A stretch of DNA of 64,000 bases. Origin: Bradyrhizobium sp. Lineage in GTDB: Bacteria; Pseudomonadota; Alphaproteobacteria; Rhizobiales; Xanthobacteraceae. A program made the position numbers and the translations under genes. The notes under the pieces are model-generated. The model searched no databases and was not told where the DNA came from. It saw only the letters and a program-made list of their open reading frames with translations. The DNA lies in NCBI RefSeq assembly GCF_016213215.1, contig NZ_JACRAW010000019.1, positions 1-64,000 of the forward strand. The letters are read 5' to 3'. Positions 45,207 to 54,102 of the stretch are shown in pieces; positions within the stretch are counted from its first letter, which is position 1; each line of letters opens with the position of its first letter.

Positions 45207-45254
45207 TCAGGTTCCTCGCACGAGCAAGCCGCCTTTGCCGGCGCGATCCTTCCG

Positions 45255-45400
45255 ACACCTCTCCCTGCTTGTGGGGAGAGCTCGGATCGCGTCGTCAGAT
45301 GCGATCCGGGTGAGGGGGACTCTCCACAGGGGCAGTCGTGGAGACTCCCCCTCACCCCAACCCTCTGCCCGCAAGCGGGGAGAGGGGGAGAATAGCGCGC
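45255..45400. repeat. REP-like element, 'CTCTCCCTGC' type, two hairpins
   Basis: CACCTCTCCCTGCTTGTGGGGAGAG, then GTGAGGGGGACTCTCCAC mirrored by GTGGAGACTCCCCCTCAC, then CTCTGCCCGCAAGCGGGGAGAGG. Confidence 0.7.
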
Positions 45401-45419
45401 TCCACGCGGCTTGAAGCAA

Positions 45420-48400
45420 CTAGTCCTTGCGGTTGCCGGCGAGCTGTTCCTTCAGCGCGGCCAGCTTGGCAAACGGCGAATTCGGATCGATCGGGCGCTC
45501 GCGCTCGCGCGGGGATGCGCTCGACGCATAGGGACGAAGCGACGGCCCGGACTCGCGGCGGTCACGCCCCTTGTCGCGCCCGCGATGCTCGCGCGGACCG
45601 CTGTCGCGGTCACGCTCGCCGAACTTGCCCTTCTTGTCGCGTTCCTTGCCTTCGAAGCGCGGACGCTGCTCGCCCCCTTCGCGGGCGGGCGCGCCATCGG
45701 TGCCCTCGCGACCCTTGCGGAAATCCTTCTTGTCGCGACGGCCGTGGCCGTGGCGATGACGCTGCTCGCGCGGCTCGCCTTCGGTCGCGGCGGCGGCTTC
45801 GCCCTGGGCCGCGGCGGGCGCGGCGGGCGCGGCTTCGCCGGCGCGCGGATGGTGGTGATGACGGTGGCGATGGCGCTCGTGACGTGGCTTGCGATCCTCG
45901 TGGCGACCGCCGGGCCGCCAGACCTCGATCAGCTCGGGTTCGGCCGGGGTCACCGGGGCAGCAGTGGCCTCGCCGGCTTCCACGGCAGCCGGCACTTCGC
46001 CTGGCGCGACCGGCGCAACGCCCGCCGCGGCAAGGGTCGGCTCTTCCGTGGCGGCTTCCGTCACCGCTTCAGGCGCCGCCGTGTCATGCGATGGCGATGC
46101 CGGTGCGGCCACCGCCTCCGCCGACATTTCCGGCATCGACGGCTGCTCGGGCATATCAGGCATTTCGGGCGTCGCGGCCGAGGCATCGATCGCCGGCTGC
46201 GGCTCCAGCGCGTCATGCGCCTCGACGAGGCCGGGCGCATCTTCCGGCGTCACGGGCGCGGGCGCCGCCTCGAGCGCAGCTTCGCTCGGCTCGAGCTGAT
46301 CGGACGCCGGCAGACCGGCGACGCTCGCAGCAGTGGTTTCGCTCGAGGTTTCCGCGGTGCCTTCCACCGGCGGCGTCTCGGGCGTCACCGTCTCGGCGAC
46401 CGGCTTGGGCGGCGGGGGCGGACGCTTCTCCATGCGATAGCCGAGCGCGCGCAGGACGGAGGCGAAATCCTCGCCCGCCGATCCCGTGAGCGAGGTCATG
46501 GCCTGCGTCACGACAAAACCGCGGCCGTCGAAGGCCCCTTGCGGCTTGTCGCCGGGAGCGCCGTCGCGCCAGGCCAGCGCGGGGCGGATCAGGTCGGCGA
46601 GCCGCTCCAGGATGTCGACGCGCACCGCGCGCTCGCCGCACTGCTTGTAGCCGAGCACGCGATAGGCATCGCGCGGCAGGCTCTGATCAACCGGGAACGA
46701 GGTGCGGCCCGATCCTGCCATCTGCTGCGCGCCGGCCAGCGCCGACAGATCGACATTGTCCTGCTTGTGCGCCCACAGCAGCGCGGCGATGGCGCGCGCG
46801 GCGGGCTTCAGGAGCGAGGGGAAATAGATGTGGTAGGCGCCGAAGCGGACGCCGTATTTGCGCAAGGTTGCGCGCGAGGGCTGGTCGAGATCCTTCATCT
46901 CGGCGGCGATCTTCGGACGTTCCAGGACGCCGAGCGCCTCGACGAGCTGGAAGGCGATGCCGCGCGCGATGCCGGAGACGTCCTCGGCCTTGGCGAGCTC
47001 GAACAGCGGCCCGAGCAGCTTCTCGATATGGGTCTTCAGCCACAGCTCGAGCCGGGCCTGCACCTTCTCGCGCGGGGCGCCGGTGAGGCGTTCGTCCGAA
47101 ATGATACGCAATCGCGGATGCAGCGCGTCCTCGGTGGCGATCACCTTCGCTACCGCATCCCCGGTCCAGCGCACGGTGCCGTCGGAGGTGAGTACGAAAT
47201 GCTCGTCGGGCGCAGCGGACAGCTTCTCGGCGCGCGCGGTGATCTCGCCGGCGAGCACTTGCTGGGCCGCCGCCTGCAGGGCCTTGGCCTCGGAACCTGC
47301 TTCGGCCGCCTCTGGTGCGAAGGTGAATCCATCAAGACGGCCGATGGTGTGGCCTTCGACGATGACTTCGCCGGTCTTGCCGATTTCCGTATTCAAGCTC
47401 GTGTTCTCCCGCAGGCGCCGCATCAATACACTGGTACGGCGATCAACGAAACGCTCCGTGAGCCGTTCATGCAGCGCATCGGATAATTTATTTTCGACCT
47501 CGCGGGTAATTTCCTGCCAGTGCTCGGGGGTCGCCAGCCAGTCGGGCCGATTGGCGATGAAGGTCCAGGTTCGGATTTGCGCTATCCGCCCCGACAGCGT
47601 GTCGATGTCGCCGTCGGTGCGATCGGCCTGGTCGACCTGGGCGGCAAACCAGCCGTCGGGAATGCGGCCCCGCTCCATCAGGAAGCCGTACAGGGTGGTG
47701 ACCAGCTCGGCATGCGCCGCGGGCGACAATTTGCGGTAGTCCGGAATCTGGCACGCATCCCACAGCCGCTCCACCGCGGCCTTGCCATGCGCCTTCTCAC
47801 GCACCTCGCCATCGCGCGCGGCGTGATCGAGCACGCGGAGGTCCTCGGCGATCGGGGCGCGGGTCAGCGCCTCATGGCTAGGGGCCAGGGCGAGGGAGAC
47901 CTGCAAGCTGCCGAGCGAGGAGAAATCGAGTTTCGAATTGCGCCATTGCAGCACCTTGACGCTATCGAAGGTGTGGTTCTGCAGCGCGTTGACGAGCTCG
48001 GGCTCGAACGGCGGGCAGCGGCCCGTGGTGCCGAAGGTGCCGTTGCGGGTGGCCCTGCCGGCGCGGCCGGCGATCTGGGCGAACTCGGCCGGGGTGAGCC
48101 GGCGGAACTGATAACCGTCGTACTTGCGGTCGGAGGCAAAGGCGACGTGGTCGACGTCGAGGTTGAGGCCCATGCCGATGGCGTCGGTCGCGACGAGATA
48201 ATCGACCTCGCCGTTCTGGAACATCGCCACTTGTGCGTTGCGGGTGCGAGGACTGAGCGAGCCGAGCACCACCGCGGCGCCGCCGTGCTGGCGCCTAATC
48301 AGTTCGGCGATGGCGTAGACCTCGTCCGCCGAGAAGGCGACGATGGCGGTGCGGCGCGGCTGGCGCGTGATCTTGCGATCGCCGGCATATTCGAGCGTCG

Positions 48401-48878
48401 ACAGGCGCGGCCGCGTGATCATGGAAACGCCCGGCAACAGGCGCTCGATGATCGGGCGCATGGTGGCGGCGCCCAGCAGCAGCGTCTCGTCGCGGCCTCT
48501 CCGGTTGAGGATGCGGTCGGTGAAGACGTGGCCGCGCTCGAGATCGGCGGCGATCTGGATCTCGTCGACGGCGAGGAACGACACGTCGATGTCGCGCGGC
48601 ATCGCTTCCATGGTCGACACCCAGTAGCGCGGCGACTTCGGCTTGATCTTCTCCTCGCCGGTGATCAGCGCGACGGAAGCCTCCCCGGCGCGAGCGGCGA
48701 TCTTGTTGTAGACCTCGCGCGCCAAAAGGCGCAGCGGCAGGCCGATCATGCCGGACGAATGCGCCAGCATGCGCTCGATGGCGAGATGCGTCTTGCCGGT
48801 GTTGGTCGGTCCCAGCACCGCCGTGACGCCCGCGCCCGGGGCGCGTTCGGTGGCAAGGGAGGAAGGAGAAAAGGCCAT
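45420..48878 (-). CDS. SUV3-like superfamily II RNA helicase with basic C-terminal tail
   Basis: A 1152-residue helicase related to mitochondrial SUV3. The RecA-like core is at about residues 15-420: Walker A-like LGPTNTGKTHLAIERML, DEIQ box FLAVDEIQIA, LLGAATMRPII, and motif V/VI DAIGMGLNLDVDHVAF and QIAGRAGRATRNGTFG. Large helical and OB-like regions follow (about 430-880). The last ~270 residues are low complexity: Ala/Pro/Glu-rich then Arg/His/Gly/Asp-rich like an RNase E-type RNA-binding tail. Probable role in RNA degradation or ribosome assembly. Start ATG follows GGAGGAAGGAG. Confidence 0.93.
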   Translation of the reverse strand: MAFSPSSLATERAPGAGVTAVLGPTNTGKTHLAIERMLAHSSGMIGLPLRLLAREVYNKIAARAGEASVALITGEEKIKPKSPRYWVSTMEAMPRDIDVSFLAVDEIQIAADLERGHVFTDRILNRRGRDETLLLGAATMRPIIERLLPGVSMITRPRLSTLEYAGDRKITRQPRRTAIVAFSADEVYAIAELIRRQHGGAAVVLGSLSPRTRNAQVAMFQNGEVDYLVATDAIGMGLNLDVDHVAFASDRKYDGYQFRRLTPAEFAQIAGRAGRATRNGTFGTTGRCPPFEPELVNALQNHTFDSVKVLQWRNSKLDFSSLGSLQVSLALAPSHEALTRAPIAEDLRVLDHAARDGEVREKAHGKAAVERLWDACQIPDYRKLSPAAHAELVTTLYGFLMERGRIPDGWFAAQVDQADRTDGDIDTLSGRIAQIRTWTFIANRPDWLATPEHWQEITREVENKLSDALHERLTERFVDRRTSVLMRRLRENTSLNTEIGKTGEVIVEGHTIGRLDGFTFAPEAAEAGSEAKALQAAAQQVLAGEITARAEKLSAAPDEHFVLTSDGTVRWTGDAVAKVIATEDALHPRLRIISDERLTGAPREKVQARLELWLKTHIEKLLGPLFELAKAEDVSGIARGIAFQLVEALGVLERPKIAAEMKDLDQPSRATLRKYGVRFGAYHIYFPSLLKPAARAIAALLWAHKQDNVDLSALAGAQQMAGSGRTSFPVDQSLPRDAYRVLGYKQCGERAVRVDILERLADLIRPALAWRDGAPGDKPQGAFDGRGFVVTQAMTSLTGSAGEDFASVLRALGYRMEKRPPPPPKPVAETVTPETPPVEGTAETSSETTAASVAGLPASDQLEPSEAALEAAPAPVTPEDAPGLVEAHDALEPQPAIDASAATPEMPDMPEQPSMPEMSAEAVAAPASPSHDTAAPEAVTEAATEEPTLAAAGVAPVAPGEVPAAVEAGEATAAPVTPAEPELIEVWRPGGRHEDRKPRHERHRHRHHHHPRAGEAAPAAPAAAQGEAAAATEGEPREQRHRHGHGRRDKKDFRKGREGTDGAPAREGGEQRPRFEGKERDKKGKFGERDRDSGPREHRGRDKGRDRRESGPSLRPYASSASPRERERPIDPNSPFAKLAALKEQLAGNRKD

Positions 48879-48962
48879 ATGGTGAAGTAGTGCTCGCTGT
48901 GCAGTTTGTCAGTGGCGGATCGGGTCGCGTGAGCGGAGCACGCCGCGAGTAAGGCTCTCGCC

Positions 48963-49105
48963 CGTCATCCTGATGAGGAGCTTGCGAAGCAGGCGTCTCG
49001 AAGGATGAACGGCCCGGCTGCACCCACGCATTCGTCTTGTGTCGGCAGCCGGGCCCGTCGCCCTTCGAGACGGCCGCTGCGCGGCCTCCTCAGGATGACG
49101 GGATG
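48963..49105. repeat. REP-like element, 'CATCCTGAGGAG' type
   Basis: CCGTCATCCTGATGAGGAG and GCGTCTCGAAGGATGAACGGCC, mirrored by GCCCTTCGAGACGGCCGC and CTCCTCAGGATGACGGG. Confidence 0.75.
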
Positions 49106-49410
49106 AAGAGAGTACATGCTGGCCTTCATGCGCCCCGTCTTTCGCCTGCAACTGTCTCATAATGCGACGCTTTTTTTGCGGCGCTTAAGCTTTGGAACGA
49201 GTCCAGAACGAATCGCGGCCGAATCGCTGACTCCGGTATTCTTCCGCATTCGTTCGCTCAACATGTGGCGCGCAGACCGCTTGCGCAGCACTAGATGGGG
49301 TTTGGAACCGGCCATGGCGACCTCGCTCGGCATGCCGGACCTTAAGGTTTTTGCCCCGCCGGAGTCGAATCAGAATCGAGCGAGAGTCAACGGGATTCGC
49401 GGTGGCGCGC

Positions 49411-49535
49411 CGTCATCCTGGAGGCGCTCGCGAAGCGAGCCTCGAAGGATGCACGGCCCCCGCGGGATCAGCATGTTTCCCTGCCGCAGCAGCCGGGCCG
49501 TAGCCCTTCGAGACGGCCGCTTCGCGGCCCCTAAG
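49411..49535. repeat. REP-like element, 'CATCCTGAGGAG' type
   Basis: CCGTCATCCTGGAGGCGCTCG, GCCTCGAAGGATGCACGGC, and the mirror GTAGCCCTTCGAGACGGCCGC. Confidence 0.7.
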
Positions 49536-49572
49536 AGGGTGTGAATCTTTTGAGGTTGCGACGTTCCAACCC

Positions 49573-49675
49573 TCATGGTGAGGAGCGTCGAAGGCGCGTC
49601 TCGAACCATGAGGCCCGGACCCGGGCCTTCATCCTTCGAGACGCTTGCTTCGCAAGCTCCTCAGGATGAGGAGAT
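49573..49675. repeat. REP-like element, 'CATGGTGAGGAGC' variant
   Basis: CCTCATGGTGAGGAGCG / GCGTCTCGAACCATGAGG then CTTCATCCTTCGAGACGC / GCTCCTCAGGATGAGG. Two adjacent hairpins. Confidence 0.7.
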
Positions 49676-49723
49676 ACGGCTCGCCCCTCAGGGGTTGACG
49701 GTCAAACAGCGTCGCCGCGCCTG

Positions 49724-50584
49724 TTACTGCGTCTTGGCGACGCGCGGCGGGGTGGCGGTGGTGACGAAGGTGGTGGCTTCCAGCATCGCGGGCCCGAGCG
49801 GGGTCGGCACCTTCATCCAGAACGGCACCAGGATGCGCGTCCCGGCGATCGGCGCGAACGCGATCTCGATGTTGCGCTGGGCGGTGAGATACTTGATCAC
49901 CGGGCGATCGGGGATGTAGCCCGCGATCGGCACGAAATAGATGGCGCAGACCACGACCGGGCCGTGATAGCCCCGCTCCGCCTTCACCGTCTCCATGCGC
50001 TTGAAATCGAGCTTGAGGTCATAGCGCATGCGGCCGTCGAACACAGGCGCTCCGGTGCGGCAGGCCTCGGGCGTGAGCACTTCGCCGCTGCCCGGCACGC
50101 GCAGCAGCGAAGCCGTCATCGGATCGTAGACTCCCTTGCGGTGCGCGTCCGTCACCGGGATGCGGTCGGGATCGACCGGCGGCTCGGGCGAAATGCCGAA
50201 CTCCTTCACATTGCCGTTCGCAAGGATGATGCGGATGTCCTCGGTCTTTTTCCCGGCGGTGGTGGAGGCGGTGTAGTTGGTCGCGACCGGCGTGCCGTTC
50301 ACGACGCGGCCCTGCGACGCGCCGCTGCCGGAACCGCCGGTGAAGCTCTTGAGCAGCCCCGACGTGCCGCCGGCCGCCGCGGCCGAAAACTGATCGTCCT
50401 GGATGTCGATGTTCCAGGAGCCCTTGCCGACCGGGATGCCGGTCAGCGTCGCCTCGTACTGCGCCTCGAGCTTGCCCTGGGCCGCGGCCGGCTGAAGCTG
50501 AAGCAGCAAGGCCCCGGCAAAAAGGCCAGCCCACGCCCAGGGGCCGGCAACCGGCCGGGGCGGAATGGTGGGGAACTTGCTCAC
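49724..50584 (-). CDS. DUF3108 domain protein, exported
   Basis: A 286-residue exported protein of the DUF3108 family (relatives in many proteobacteria, unknown function). Signal segment at residues ~15-36 (PWAWAGLFAGALLLQLQPAAAQ by position). The body begins LEAQYEATLTGIPVGKGSWNI and includes GKKTEDIRIILANGNVKEFG and DPMTASLLRVPG, typical of the family. GTG 50584 is chosen because a TTG 20 codons upstream has no better site and the signal peptide then sits near the N terminus. Confidence 0.87.
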   Translation of the reverse strand: MSKFPTIPPRPVAGPWAWAGLFAGALLLQLQPAAAQGKLEAQYEATLTGIPVGKGSWNIDIQDDQFSAAAAGGTSGLLKSFTGGSGSGASQGRVVNGTPVATNYTASTTAGKKTEDIRIILANGNVKEFGISPEPPVDPDRIPVTDAHRKGVYDPMTASLLRVPGSGEVLTPEACRTGAPVFDGRMRYDLKLDFKRMETVKAERGYHGPVVVCAIYFVPIAGYIPDRPVIKYLTAQRNIEIAFAPIAGTRILVPFWMKVPTPLGPAMLEATTFVTTATPPRVAKTQ

Positions 50585-51103
50585 TTCTGATCCAATCGAG
50601 GCGCTTGAAGGCTTGTTACTTACGTTAAAATCCGCGGCAAGCAATCGGCCGGCGCCGAGCCGCCAAAACTGGCGATATGGCTAACATCGCGGCCGCCGGG
50701 AACTGCCCGTCCTCATGGCTTCCGAATGCGCCCTTTATGTGATGGTAACATCTTCGGAAACTTGCAATTTTAAGGAGTGGGCAGGCTTTTCGGATGAAGG
50801 CCGCCGCCGCACGGGCGGCCCGCTCCCTCGCCCCGTTTGCGGGCCCGGTTCACCTCTCCCGCTTGCGGGGCCACTCGGGGGAGAACTCGCGCAACGCGGG
50901 CGGTGCGCCCCCTCTCCCGCTTGCGGGGGAGGGCTGGGGGTGGGGGTGCCGCCACAGGCACAGCTCCCGGGTGGAGCCCCCCCGCCGCGCTTGCGCGCGA
51001 CGACCTCCCCGCACGCGGGAGAGGCGAACCGAGCCTGCGGCGGCGAGCTCCCTGCCCGCAAGCGGGAGAGGCGATCGGAAGCCTGCGACCGCCCCCTAAA
51101 ACC
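50585..51103. other. Upstream region of rpmB with long REP-like block
   Basis: About 520 bp without a gene. 50820-51085 is filled with alternating 'CCTCTCCCGCTTGCGGG' and its reverse; the rest is featureless up to the rpmB promoter. Confidence 0.6.
50820..51085. repeat. Cluster of 'CTCTCCCGCTTGCGGG' palindromes
   Basis: At least four hairpin units: CACCTCTCCCGCTTGCGGGG, CCTCTCCCGCTTGCGGGGGAGGG, CTCCCCGCACGCGGGAGAG, and CTGCCCGCAAGCGGGAGAGG. Same family as 20020, 40935, 45255 and 59430. Confidence 0.7.
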
Positions 51104-51132
51104 TTGACGGAAAGCGCCTTCCCCCCTATACG
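51104..51132 (+). promoter_or_regulatory. Strong sigma-70-type promoter of rpmB
   Basis: -35 TTGACG (51104-51109) and -10 TATACG (51127-51132) are separated by exactly 17 bp. Leader to rpmB ATG about 90 bp. Confidence 0.8.
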
Positions 51133-51230
51133 TCCGGCCGCTCCAACCCATGGACAACAGATTTTCGACCCCCGCGGCGCCCCCAGGATGGCGGCCGCAA
51201 GGTAGGCGGGGATGGAAAGGATTTTTGAAG

Positions 51231-51539
51231 ATGTCACGCCGCTGCGAACTGACGGCCAAGGGCCCCCAGACCGGCCACAAGGTCAGCCACTCCAACATCA
51301 AGACCAAGCGGCGCTTCCTGCCGAACCTGTGCAACGTGACCTTTATTTCCGATGCACTCGGCCGCAACGTGCGCCTGCGCGTCTCGACCAACGCGATCAA
51401 GAGCGTCGACCACAACGGCGGCCTCGACGCCTTCCTGCTCAAGGCCAAGGCGGACGCCCTCTCCCCGCGCGCGCTCGACCTGAAGCGCCAGATCCAGAAG
51501 AAGGTCGGCACCGCGCAGCCGGAGCAGAAGGCGAGCTAA
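51231..51539 (+). CDS. rpmB: 50S ribosomal protein L28
   Basis: A 102-residue L28, a component of the large ribosomal subunit. [22 protein letters not shown] and [16 protein letters not shown] are the family signature; the C-terminal half ([16 protein letters not shown]) is the usual rhizobial extension. ATG 51231 is chosen over an upstream in-frame ATG 51150, which lies in the leader. The clean promoter upstream and terminator downstream make it a single-gene unit. Confidence 0.97.
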   Translation: MSRRCELTAKGPQTGHKVSHSNIKTKRRFLPNLCNVTFISDALGRNVRLRVSTNAIKSVDHNGGLDAFLLKAKADALSPRALDLKRQIQKKVGTAQPEQKAS

Positions 51540-51601
51540 GGGTTTTACGGACTGGGCTGGGGGCAGTACCAGTCGCGTAAGATTATGAGTTGAGTTTGTG
51601 G

Positions 51602-51630
51602 CGGCCGGGTCGAAAGACCCGGCCGTTTTT
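51602..51630 (+). terminator. Rho-independent terminator of rpmB
   Basis: CGGCCGGGTC-GAAA-GACCCGGCCG followed by TTTTT. A 10-bp perfect stem with a GNRA tetraloop. It marks the left edge of the low-GC island. Confidence 0.93.
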
Positions 51631-51672
51631 GTTGGGGTCGCGCAAATGAAAGTTGTATGAACTCTTGTCCTC

Positions 51673-51700
51673 TTGCTGAGGATGAATTACCCGTTATGAT
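51673..51700 (+). promoter_or_regulatory. Candidate promoter of the Z1 gene
   Basis: -35-like TTGCTG (51673-51678), 16 bp, -10 TATGAT (51695-51700). Start codon TTG at 51732 with AGGGGGAAGAG as ribosome site. Confidence 0.4.
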
Positions 51701-51731
51701 CGTGAATCGGGGCCTCAACTAGGGGGAAGAG

Positions 51732-53561
51732 TTGGCCGTCAATGTCAGCCAACTGCGGGCACTCGCGGGTCAACGTGATCGATATCAGACTCAGCTGAAA
51801 CGCCTCAAAGCGGGGGGCAAGCAGACGTCGTGTATCGAAGCGGCAGTTTCTAGCGCATGTAACACGCTGAATAGCGGTACAACATCTTTCGTCATCTACG
51901 GAGAACCGCAAAGCGGCAAGACGGAGATGATGATTTGCCTTACCGCTAAGCTTCTCGATGATGGGCATCGAGTCGTCATCCATCTACTAAACGATAGCGT
52001 CCAACTGCTTCAGCAGAACCTAGATCGCTTTCAGAGATCGAAGCTTTCGCCCGCAGCCCGCAACTTCTCCGACGTGATTGACCCCGAATACTCCCTCTCC
52101 ACGGGATACCACGTCATTTTTTGCAAGAAGAACGCGAGCGACCTGACCAAACTGAATCAAAAGCTGGAGAAAATCCACGACAAAGTCATCATCGATGATG
52201 AAGCTGATTTTGCGACACCAAACGCTCTTATTAACAAAGGTGACGTGACCCGCATAAACGCGCTCATAAAGAAGCTGATCGGCCACGATGGAATCTACAT
52301 CGGCGTTACGGCGACACCAGCCCGTCTGGATCTTAATAATACTTTCGATAACGACAACGAAAAATGGGTCAATTTCCCGCCGCATGAGGCCTACACAGGC
52401 CAGGACGTCTTTTTTCCTTTAGATACAGAGGCGCCATTCTCGCTGCACACCTTGCCTGATACCGACGATAGCCCGAAGTATCTACGCGAAGCGATTTTCC
52501 GATTCCTCGTGCGGGTGGCGGCCCTCAACCTTGCAAACGGCACTGACGAGAATTTCTCGATGCTTATCCACACAAGTGGAAAAAAGCTCGATCACAGGTC
52601 GGATAAGAAGCCAATTGATGATGTGATGAACGCGCTAGCTGACGTTCATTCCAAGAAATTCGAATCGTATACACACGAGCTAGATAAGATTGCTGCCAAG
52701 CTGTATGGCGTTGAACAAGCAAGCGGCATCCTGGCCTACATAGTGAGGAATTGTGACCAGACCACAACGATCATAATGAACAGCGAACGAGATAAGAACG
52801 TTGACTTCAAGTCAGCGACATCTCCGGCCGCCATGTTCACGTTCATCATAGGCGGCAATATCGTCTCACGCGGCGTCACATTCGACAATCTGTTGTCGAT
52901 GTTTTTCACCCGCGATTCAAAACACAAGATTCAGCAGGATACATACATTCAAAGAGCTCGGATGTTCGGATCGAGGAAGAAGCACCTTGCTCACTTTGAA
53001 CTCACTATCCCGGAGCAATTGTATCTCGATTGGCATCGCTGCTTCGTCTTTCACAAGTTAGCGCTCGAGGCGATCAAGACCAAGAAAGGGTCGCCGGTGT
53101 GGCTAGCAGACCAACGCATAGCAGCTGTAGCATCGAGCGGCATCGATAAAGCAAACGTGCTGCTTGATAAGGGCGAAATGTCCTTTCCGATTTTTGATTA
53201 TTCGCCCGAGCTTGAGCGCATCATTCACGGTTCAAACGATCCTCTTGCCACCCTCCGGCAGCTACAAACAAAAATCGGAAGCGACGCATTGCCTGACTAC
53301 TTGATCAGGTATGTGCAGCGAGTCCTTCCCAATGGGCCCGGTTCGATTGCGCTTCATCCTTCAAGCACGATAGAACGCATGAAGGATGCAGATAGGGAAC
53401 AGATCGAACGTACCAAAGGCCTGTTTGGTCAGGCCAAACGCGACTTTCCTGATGCCACTCATCACTTCAAGATCTTCTACAATGCACAGAACAAGGCGAG
53501 ATTGATCTATCGGTTCAACGGCAACATCAGTTTCTTGAAGAATGTAAAAAATGCTGGATGA
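51732..53561 (+). CDS. Z1 domain-containing superfamily II ATPase
   Basis: A 609-residue ATPase. Walker A GEPQSGKT at residues 57-64, DDEAD box at 155-159, motif III TATP at 193-196, then the Z1 hallmark GGNIVSRGVTFDNL (374-387) and QRARMFGSRK (407-416), the family's motif V/VI with an arginine finger. Z1 ATPases were described by Iyer, Abhiman and Aravind in restriction-modification-like loci with MutL/MORC-type ATPases, endonucleases, AIPR proteins and methylases. Here those other partners are missing. Start is TTG with AGGGGGA upstream. It overlaps the next gene by 11 bp. GC and codon use are lower than in flanking genes, indicating transfer. Confidence 0.92.
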   Translation: MAVNVSQLRALAGQRDRYQTQLKRLKAGGKQTSCIEAAVSSACNTLNSGTTSFVIYGEPQSGKTEMMICLTAKLLDDGHRVVIHLLNDSVQLLQQNLDRFQRSKLSPAARNFSDVIDPEYSLSTGYHVIFCKKNASDLTKLNQKLEKIHDKVIIDDEADFATPNALINKGDVTRINALIKKLIGHDGIYIGVTATPARLDLNNTFDNDNEKWVNFPPHEAYTGQDVFFPLDTEAPFSLHTLPDTDDSPKYLREAIFRFLVRVAALNLANGTDENFSMLIHTSGKKLDHRSDKKPIDDVMNALADVHSKKFESYTHELDKIAAKLYGVEQASGILAYIVRNCDQTTTIIMNSERDKNVDFKSATSPAAMFTFIIGGNIVSRGVTFDNLLSMFFTRDSKHKIQQDTYIQRARMFGSRKKHLAHFELTIPEQLYLDWHRCFVFHKLALEAIKTKKGSPVWLADQRIAAVASSGIDKANVLLDKGEMSFPIFDYSPELERIIHGSNDPLATLRQLQTKIGSDALPDYLIRYVQRVLPNGPGSIALHPSSTIERMKDADREQIERTKGLFGQAKRDFPDATHHFKIFYNAQNKARLIYRFNGNISFLKNVKNAG

Positions 53562-54033
53562 CTACGAATTCTATCAAGGCGTTGTACTGCGACAACTCGC
53601 AGTGGGTAACGAGTACTCCGTTTCAATGTCCTTCCGTCCATTCGTCCGTGAGGGGCGCATCAATGCGTTCGTGGTGAACGGGCGTGTGGGCGTTTACATA
53701 AAGCACTCATCTAAGAGGATGTCGCCTTGGCGCTTCACCTTCACGATAGAGCAGGCAGCAGACCTTCTGGACCTTGAGCACAAATTTCCGGATGCATTCG
53801 TTGTTTTCGTTTGCGGGACAGATGGCCTCGTAACACTGTCGTTTGCGGACCTGCACGACATAGTCAGCTTTCAGGAGAGCGAGAACGCATGGGTAAGCAT
53901 ATCTAGACCACCGCGCACACAGTATGAGCTTGCTGGAAATCGCGGGGAGTTAAAAAACAAGGTCACTCGCGGCATAGGTCCGATTCCCGAAACTCTCAAA
54001 GTGCGCGTGCGAGAGCGATATGCCGCAGGTTAG
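53551..54033 (+). CDS. 160-residue protein of unknown family coupled to the Z1 gene
   Basis: Starts MLDDYEFYQGVVLRQL and overlaps the Z1 gene by 11 bp, so it is translationally coupled and very likely part of the same system. A striking stretch at residues 46-62 reads VGVYIKHSSKRMSPWRF, flanked by predicted strands (INAFVVNG, FVVFVCGTDGLVTLSF). The fold could be a small nuclease or a specificity protein, and the position in the operon where an endonuclease is expected makes that a reasonable guess; no PD-(D/E)xK catalytic set is clearly visible. I vaguely recall similar 'YIKHSxKRxSPW' proteins beside methylases. Function not assigned. Confidence 0.85.
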   Translation: MLDDYEFYQGVVLRQLAVGNEYSVSMSFRPFVREGRINAFVVNGRVGVYIKHSSKRMSPWRFTFTIEQAADLLDLEHKFPDAFVVFVCGTDGLVTLSFADLHDIVSFQESENAWVSISRPPRTQYELAGNRGELKNKVTRGIGPIPETLKVRVRERYAAG

Positions 54034-54102
54034 CGGCGAACGATCGCGTAGTTAGTCGACTGCATTGCTTCCCTTCATTCCGCCTGAGCGCGACGGCGCA
54101 CC

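Larger units (their letters stand above)
48879..49723. other. Intergenic region dominated by REP-like repeats
   Basis: 845 bp between the helicase start and the DUF3108 stop. Three copies of the 'CATCCTGAGGAG...CGTCTCGAAGGATG' repeat are listed separately. The stretch 49110-49400 between them has an open frame from 49116 that runs into the next repeat; it has no convincing ribosome site or family resemblance and is not called. Confidence 0.6.

Noticed and set aside
45411..47486. Long plus-strand frame of 691 codons antisense to the helicase
   Set aside because: It mirrors the low-complexity Arg/Ala/Gly-rich 3' part of the helicase gene and shows no family motif; typical shadow in high-GC DNA.
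49116..49544. 142-codon plus-strand frame between repeats
   Set aside because: Runs into a REP-type repeat, lacks a ribosome site and any family resemblance.
50820..51085. Possible CRISPR-like array in the palindrome block before rpmB
   Set aside because: Units are palindromes of variable length and spacing with no unique spacers of constant size, so REP elements rather than CRISPR.
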